DNA from: Chitinophagaceae bacterium
GTDB taxonomy: Bacteria > Bacteroidota > Bacteroidia > Chitinophagales > Chitinophagaceae
Reading direction: 5' to 3'
Assembly (NCBI GenBank): GCA_025923075.1
Contig: JAICGN010000019.1
Span: 1-53,883, forward strand
Length of the DNA: 53,883 nt
Below, piece after piece: positions 49,336 through 53,883 of the stretch. The notes beneath the pieces were generated by a model. The model was not told where the DNA came from. It saw only the letters and a list, made by a program, of their open reading frames with translations, and ran no database searches. Position 1 is the first letter of the stretch; every line of letters starts with the position of its first letter. The position numbers and the translations under genes were made by a program.

Positions 49336-49375
49336 GATAAATTTTATTCCACCTTCTTTAGATATCATTTTTGCA
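49336..49375 (+). promoter_or_regulatory. Predicted promoter, second copy of the GATATCATTTTTG block
   Basis: GATAAATTTTATTCCACC followed by TTCTTTAGATATCATTTTTG matches the block upstream of LamG gene 4 at most positions. It ends 21 bases before the ATG of the small lipoprotein at 49397. Confidence 0.45.
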
Positions 49376-49396
49376 CTGCAAATCAAAACTAAAATT

Positions 49397-49726
49397 ATGA
49401 ACAAGATCGATTTAATGCTCAAGGTAATCAGGGCCATAAGAATAGCAATAGGATCAATTATTGTAATTGCAATGGGATTAACTATTGTAATTGGACTGGC
49501 AAGCTGCAACAGAGAGAATAATCTAACACCTGTACCCGCTTCCAAACCACCTGCAATTGTTACAAAGAAAGTTGGCCAGATAAGCTATAGCTATAATGGA
49601 AATGGCAGTGAAAGCGAGAACATGGCACGTAACGGCAGGGCAGACTGGCAAGATATACTGATGATGATCACAACTGATTTTATACCACAGAATACAAAAC
49701 GAGTTACCAACTATTCATTTCAATAA
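49397..49726 (+). CDS. Small putative lipoprotein with hydrophobic repeat
   Basis: The 109-residue protein has an unusually long N-terminus: a basic stretch (KIDLMLKVIRAIRIA), then hydrophobic units of similar sequence (GSIIVIAMGLTIVIGLASC) that end in a lipobox-like LASC at Cys37. The DNA here repeats ATTGTAATTG, so the region may have grown by short tandem duplication. The mature part is polar and short (QISYSYNGNGSESEN). No family is recognised. It precedes the second kinase and shares a promoter block with LamG gene 4. Confidence 0.6.
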   Translation: MNKIDLMLKVIRAIRIAIGSIIVIAMGLTIVIGLASCNRENNLTPVPASKPPAIVTKKVGQISYSYNGNGSESENMARNGRADWQDILMMITTDFIPQNTKRVTNYSFQ

Positions 49727-49776
49727 GGTTCGGCAATACGTTTCATTCGAATTTTGCCACGTTTTATTTTAAAAGC

Positions 49777-49820
49777 ACCCCGGCAGCTCTAACTTATTTT
49801 GCCCGTCGGGGTTTTGTTTT
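49777..49820 (+). terminator. Probable terminator before the second kinase
   Basis: CCCCGGCAG near 49778-49786 can pair with the CCCGTCGGGG region at 49802-49811 (core CCCCG/CGGGG), followed by TTTTGTTTTT. The loop is long (about 20 bases), so efficiency is uncertain. Confidence 0.5.
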
Positions 49821-49832
49821 TACTTTGGAGGA

Positions 49833-52800
49833 ATGGTGCGTAACCTTCTCTTTGCCTGCTTATTCCTATCGGTAACCTCAGCCCCAGGTCAGGGTAGTCC
49901 CTTTATCTTTCATCATCTGAAGGAAAAAGATGGTTTAAGTAACAATTCTATAAATTGTTTTTTAAAAGATAGTCGTGGTATTTTATGGGTCGGCACAGTC
50001 GACGGATTAAACCGCTTTGACGGATCTCATTTTTATATTTTCAAAAAGAAAAAACAGGCGAATTCCATTATCAATAATGTTATACATTCTTTATGTGAAG
50101 ACAAGCAGAGAAATATATGGGGGGCTACAGATAATGGAATATTTTGTTACAATCCTGAGACCAACGTTTTTAAAAATTATTTATCACCTAACAGTAGATT
50201 GGCGCCTTCCACTTCAAATATTGCCAGGGCTGTGTACAATATCATGTGTGATAGTAGAGGCAATATTTGGGCAACAGGGATCTGGACTGTTTTAAAGTTT
50301 AACTCATCAAAAGATGTTTTTGAGGAAAATGAACCTTTGGCTCCAAGCAGTGATTCCTTGTATTATTATGAAGTAAGAAAAAACGGGATAATTGAAGACC
50401 CGTCTGGCGATGGGCTTTGGCTGGCCACCCGAAGGGGTATACATTTTTATAACTTTAAAACAAGACAGGTTCTAAATTTCAAAAATCATAGGGATACTCT
50501 TTTTACCGGAAGACGTGTCGCTGCATTATACAAATCTGCCTCTGGGCAATTTTGGTTTTTTGATAACAATGCTAAGCAAATATTTGGTTTTGATCCAGCC
50601 ACCCGAACAATTACAAGGCGAATTGATATGGCGGCTGCAATGCCCGATGCTATCGGTGCCACCTTATTTGAAGACAGCGAACACCGGCTTTGGTTTAGCA
50701 GCTGGAGTGCCGAAATTGCTGTAGTAGATCTGCATACGAACAACATTACAAGACTTAAAAATGATAAGAACGATCCTCTATCTATTGCGGGGGATTTTTT
50801 CTGGTGTGCTGCTGAAGATAAGGATGGTACTTTATGGCTTGGTACATTATCGGGCATTTCAAAATGCAACGCTTCAAAATCTTTGTACAAGATTTACAGG
50901 ATGGAAGAAAAACTTCCTTTCCTGAAAGGCAATTCAATCCGGTTGATGGTAGAAGATCCAACTGATAAAAGTTGGTGGTTGGTGACAAGAAACACATTAT
51001 TTGCAATTCATTATTTCCCTGAAAGCGGGAAGCATGATGTTTATGATTTTCAATTGGCAGAAAAAGATATCCGCGGTGCTTTGCCTGCACCCGTTTTTAA
51101 AATTCGGTTTATAAACAACAAGCCTGTATTATGCACGCATACAGGTGCCTGGCAAATTGAAGCGACCACTCACAAGATTATACCCTTTACTCTTTCCCGA
51201 TCAATAGATGCTGATTTTGTGATCAGGGGTATGGTTGAACAAAATGGTATTTATTATTTATCTGATGGTAAAGAGATCATTAAATATGATAGCTTCAAAG
51301 ATAAAGTTGACAGAATAAAATATCCTTATGAGAAGTTAAAAGATGGTCAGCCACATGGGATTGGTGAATTTCTTATTGCAAAGGATAATAAGATATGGTT
51401 TTCGATGGCTATCGGTTGGCTCGGGTATCTGGATGAGAAAAATGAAATAATTCCGATATACACGATTACAAATAAGGACGAAGAAATGAATGGTTATTTC
51501 ACTTCCATTGCTGCTGACAAAAAAGGGAAATTTTGGTTGGCAAACAGGGGGATTGGCCTTTATTCTGTAGATCCCTCAAATCGTTCAACAAAATACTGGA
51601 CGGAGGCGGATGGTTTAATACATAATATTATCGATGTGGCTGTTCCTGATGACTTTGGCAATGTCTGGTGTGTTGCATACAATAAGTTTTCAGTGTTTAC
51701 GCCATCACTAGGCAGCTTTTACAATTTTACTTTGCCTCTTAGCGAAGCTAATCTTACCTATGATAATGGACTAACACGGTTGTCCAACGGCAACATCCTT
51801 GCAAGCGTACAGAATGATCTTGTAGAATTTTACCCGGAGCGGCTCAGCGTTAGGCCTAATATTATTAAGCCCTTCATCGGTTCTATAAATATAGCCGGTA
51901 AGGAAAAGTTCATAGACTCAAACAATTCAGTTCTATTGGATCCCGAAGAAAAATTTCTGTCAATAAAATTTGGGATGCTTACCGATAATGAAACTTTTCC
52001 ATATTCATTTGAATACAAGCTGGAAGGCATTGATGAAAATTGGGTAACAACAGGTGTCAGCAACCAGGCTATTTATAATAAGCTGCCTGCCGGTAAGTAT
52101 ACTTTTCATCTCATTGCCAGGGCAAAGAATGGAGCGTGGCAATCTCCTGAAACAACAATGAAGATTAAAATAAGGACAGCTTTTTTCAAATCAGCATGGT
52201 TTTATACTTTGATTATTGTTATTGTTTCAGTCTTATTACTTCTTTTTTACCGTTTTCGTATTAATAAACAAAGACAATTGCATGCATTGACAAATAAAGC
52301 ACAGCTTCTTGAAAAGGAAAAAACGCTGGTGATGTATGAAAGCTTAAAGCAACAGCTAAACCCGCATTTTCTTTTCAATTCTCTCACCTCATTGAATAGT
52401 TTGATCGAGACCGAACCAAAAGCAGCCAGTGTATTTTTGGACAGCCTGAGTAAAACATACAGGTATGTTTTGAAAAGCCGGGATAATGAAACAGTACCCT
52501 TGATCGATGAAATAAAATTTGCAGAGAATTATGTGAAACTACAGACGACAAGATTTGAAAAAGGATTTATTGTAAATATGAGTATACCTGAGGAATTTTA
52601 TCATCGCAAGATAGTCCCTGTTGCATTGCAGAACATGATCGAGAATGCGATCAAGCATAATATTATTGACGAAGACAGTCCATTGCAAGTAGATATTTTT
52701 ATAAAAAATGATTATGTAGTGGTACAGAACAACCTGCAAAAAAAGAAATTTGTTGAAACAAGCAACAAACATGGGCTGGTTAGTATGGAATCCCTGTATC

Positions 52801-52874
52801 GCTATTTAAGCAACCGACCTGTGGAGATCGATGAAAGCAATAATTTTTTCACAGTTAAAATTCCTCTGTTATGA
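49833..52874 (+). CDS. Y_Y_Y-type sensor histidine kinase
   Basis: This 1013-residue sensor starts at ATG 49833 after a GGAGG ribosome site, which is uncommon in this window. It has a signal peptide (ending VTSAPGQ), propeller repeats to about residue 690 (GILWVGTVDGLNRFDG, GTLWLGTLSGISKCN), a Y_Y_Y domain near 700-780 and a membrane helix near 787-810. The LytS-type kinase follows directly, with no GAF domain: His845 in LNPHFLFNSLTS and the ATP motif MIENAIKHN. The glycine-rich G box is weak (NKHGLVSME), as is often so in this family. It overlaps the regulator gene by 4 bases. Confidence 0.92.
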   Translation: MVRNLLFACLFLSVTSAPGQGSPFIFHHLKEKDGLSNNSINCFLKDSRGILWVGTVDGLNRFDGSHFYIFKKKKQANSIINNVIHSLCEDKQRNIWGATDNGIFCYNPETNVFKNYLSPNSRLAPSTSNIARAVYNIMCDSRGNIWATGIWTVLKFNSSKDVFEENEPLAPSSDSLYYYEVRKNGIIEDPSGDGLWLATRRGIHFYNFKTRQVLNFKNHRDTLFTGRRVAALYKSASGQFWFFDNNAKQIFGFDPATRTITRRIDMAAAMPDAIGATLFEDSEHRLWFSSWSAEIAVVDLHTNNITRLKNDKNDPLSIAGDFFWCAAEDKDGTLWLGTLSGISKCNASKSLYKIYRMEEKLPFLKGNSIRLMVEDPTDKSWWLVTRNTLFAIHYFPESGKHDVYDFQLAEKDIRGALPAPVFKIRFINNKPVLCTHTGAWQIEATTHKIIPFTLSRSIDADFVIRGMVEQNGIYYLSDGKEIIKYDSFKDKVDRIKYPYEKLKDGQPHGIGEFLIAKDNKIWFSMAIGWLGYLDEKNEIIPIYTITNKDEEMNGYFTSIAADKKGKFWLANRGIGLYSVDPSNRSTKYWTEADGLIHNIIDVAVPDDFGNVWCVAYNKFSVFTPSLGSFYNFTLPLSEANLTYDNGLTRLSNGNILASVQNDLVEFYPERLSVRPNIIKPFIGSINIAGKEKFIDSNNSVLLDPEEKFLSIKFGMLTDNETFPYSFEYKLEGIDENWVTTGVSNQAIYNKLPAGKYTFHLIARAKNGAWQSPETTMKIKIRTAFFKSAWFYTLIIVIVSVLLLLFYRFRINKQRQLHALTNKAQLLEKEKTLVMYESLKQQLNPHFLFNSLTSLNSLIETEPKAASVFLDSLSKTYRYVLKSRDNETVPLIDEIKFAENYVKLQTTRFEKGFIVNMSIPEEFYHRKIVPVALQNMIENAIKHNIIDEDSPLQVDIFIKNDYVVVQNNLQKKKFVETSNKHGLVSMESLYRYLSNRPVEIDESNNFFTVKIPLL

Positions 52875-53641
52875 AGGCATTAATTATCGAGGACGAAAGC
52901 CTCATTGCAAGAGAGCTGAAAAGCAAAATTGTTTCAATAGCACCGGACGTTGACATTTTGGAAGTATTGCCAAGCTTGAAAACAGCTCGAAAATGGTTTA
53001 TGGAGAATGCCGAGCCTGATTTAATATTTGCAGATATTCAATTGAGTGACGGAGTCAGTTTCGAGATATTTGAAAGATTTGAATTGAAATGCCCGGTGAT
53101 TTTCACAACTGCTTATGACGAGTATGCCATTCGGGCTTTTAAAGTAAATGGCATAGACTATTTATTAAAGCCTGTGGATATAGATGATCTCAAAAAAGCG
53201 ATTGACAAATGCAGAAACCTTCATGAGCAAAAAACAAAATTACCGACAAACTTGCAGGAGCTAATGCAAGTACTTCAGCAACCAGCAAACGGGAAACAGC
53301 TATACAAAGAAAAATTTGTAGTGAGTGTGAGAAACAACTGGATACCCATACTTACTAAAGATATTTCTTGCTTTGTCAGGGAAAATCTGAATTATATTTT
53401 TACATTTTCCGGAGAAAAATATATTGTTGATTATGTAACATTGGAAGAAATTGAAGATTTACTGGATCCTAAAATATTTTACCGGGCCAACCGCCAGGCT
53501 ATTGTTCATATCGATTCCATCCAAAGTGTAAAACCACATGAAAATCAGAAACTCACTCTTACACTAAAAGCTCCATTGAAGATGGAGCAGGATATCAGTC
53601 GGGAGAAAGCACCTGGGTTTAAAAAATGGTTTGAGCGCTAA
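52871..53641 (+). CDS. LytTR-family response regulator
   Basis: This 256-residue protein has a receiver with phospho-acceptor Asp55 in LIFADIQLSDG, TTAYDEYAIRAFKVNG and the LLKPVD lysine. The LytTR DNA-binding domain is at about 150-256 (ISCFVRENLNYIFTFSG, FYRANRQAIVHIDSI). Its ATG overlaps the kinase stop (ATGA), so translation is coupled. It is similar in plan to the regulator at 44635 but clearly diverged. Target genes are not known; the LamG and globin genes are the nearest candidates. Confidence 0.93.
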   Translation: MKALIIEDESLIARELKSKIVSIAPDVDILEVLPSLKTARKWFMENAEPDLIFADIQLSDGVSFEIFERFELKCPVIFTTAYDEYAIRAFKVNGIDYLLKPVDIDDLKKAIDKCRNLHEQKTKLPTNLQELMQVLQQPANGKQLYKEKFVVSVRNNWIPILTKDISCFVRENLNYIFTFSGEKYIVDYVTLEEIEDLLDPKIFYRANRQAIVHIDSIQSVKPHENQKLTLTLKAPLKMEQDISREKAPGFKKWFER

Positions 53642-53811
53642 TTTCAATTGCCACCAGTTACCCAGGTGTACTACATCATCGTCACCTCAACAGTTCTGGA
53701 GAACGCTTCAATCGAATATTACTACGCTTCGCTGGGATAGATTTTATAATTGCTGACTTCAATATCAATTTTACAAAGCAAAGCCAATAATCATTAACCA
53801 AAAACTTTATT

Positions 53812-53883
53812 ATGATACAAAGGCAAATTGAATTGGTAAAATCAACGTGGTCCGCAGTAGCTGCAATGGATCATGTTGTTGTA
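53812..53883 (+). CDS. Second single-domain globin, N-terminal part only
   Basis: ATG at 53812 opens a frame that runs off the window after 24 codons. MIQRQIELVKSTWSAVAAMD aligns with the start of globin 1 (QIGLVKKTWKVFRGID), so this is very probably a paralog. It lies 170 bases after the second LytTR gene. Confidence 0.7.
   Translation, partial: MIQRQIELVKSTWSAVAAMDHVVV

Overview
The window is a chromosome segment from a member of the Bacteroidota, most likely the Chitinophagaceae (inference). Supporting signs are gliding genes gldF and gldG, a MurF-Alr fusion, a metalloprotease with a type IX secretion (T9SS) tail, Y_Y_Y/LytTR two-component pairs, promoters that match TTG-N19-TAnnTTTG, and little use of Shine-Dalgarno sequences. 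No rRNA, tRNA, CRISPR array, intact transposase or phage gene was seen. About 45 genes are supported.

Bases 1-13700 are housekeeping: the rnc 3' end, methylmalonyl-CoA epimerase, an iscS-iscU-iscA iron-sulfur set, a secreted proline-rich protein, gldF-gldG, terC, murF-alr, lspA, a repeat-containing lipoprotein and fumC. Bases 13800-24000 form one tight plus-strand operon for release and non-phosphorylative breakdown of L-fucose: three GH29 fucosidases, FucP, two SDR dehydrogenases, a mutarotase, a lactonase and a fumarylacetoacetase-type hydrolase. It has no visible fuconate dehydratase, SusC/SusD pair or regulator. A decayed four-helix-bundle (IVP) gene flanked by inverted repeats sits inside it.

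Bases 24100-36700 carry a T9SS metalloprotease, then genes best known from Planctomycetes (a DUF1549/DUF1553 cytochrome protein, a DUF1501 protein, a TIM-barrel isomerase and a DUF2231-cytochrome-LRR membrane protein), and a divergent GH95-like glycosidase. A crotonase follows on the minus strand. Dispersed palindromic repeats surround the DUF1501 gene.

Bases 37400-53883 are an accessory region that has grown by duplication. It holds four intact LamG lipoproteins and one decayed copy, two Y_Y_Y histidine kinase/LytTR regulator pairs, two globins (the second cut by the window end) and small lipoproteins or membrane peptides. The most novel item is a cassette present twice (37481-37694 and 45401-45619, minus strand). 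It encodes a 32-34 residue membrane peptide with a shared VVxD motif, followed by a conserved RNA-like element of about 100 nt that ends in a terminator. Each copy lies divergently upstream of a LamG lipoprotein gene. I know of no described system with this layout.
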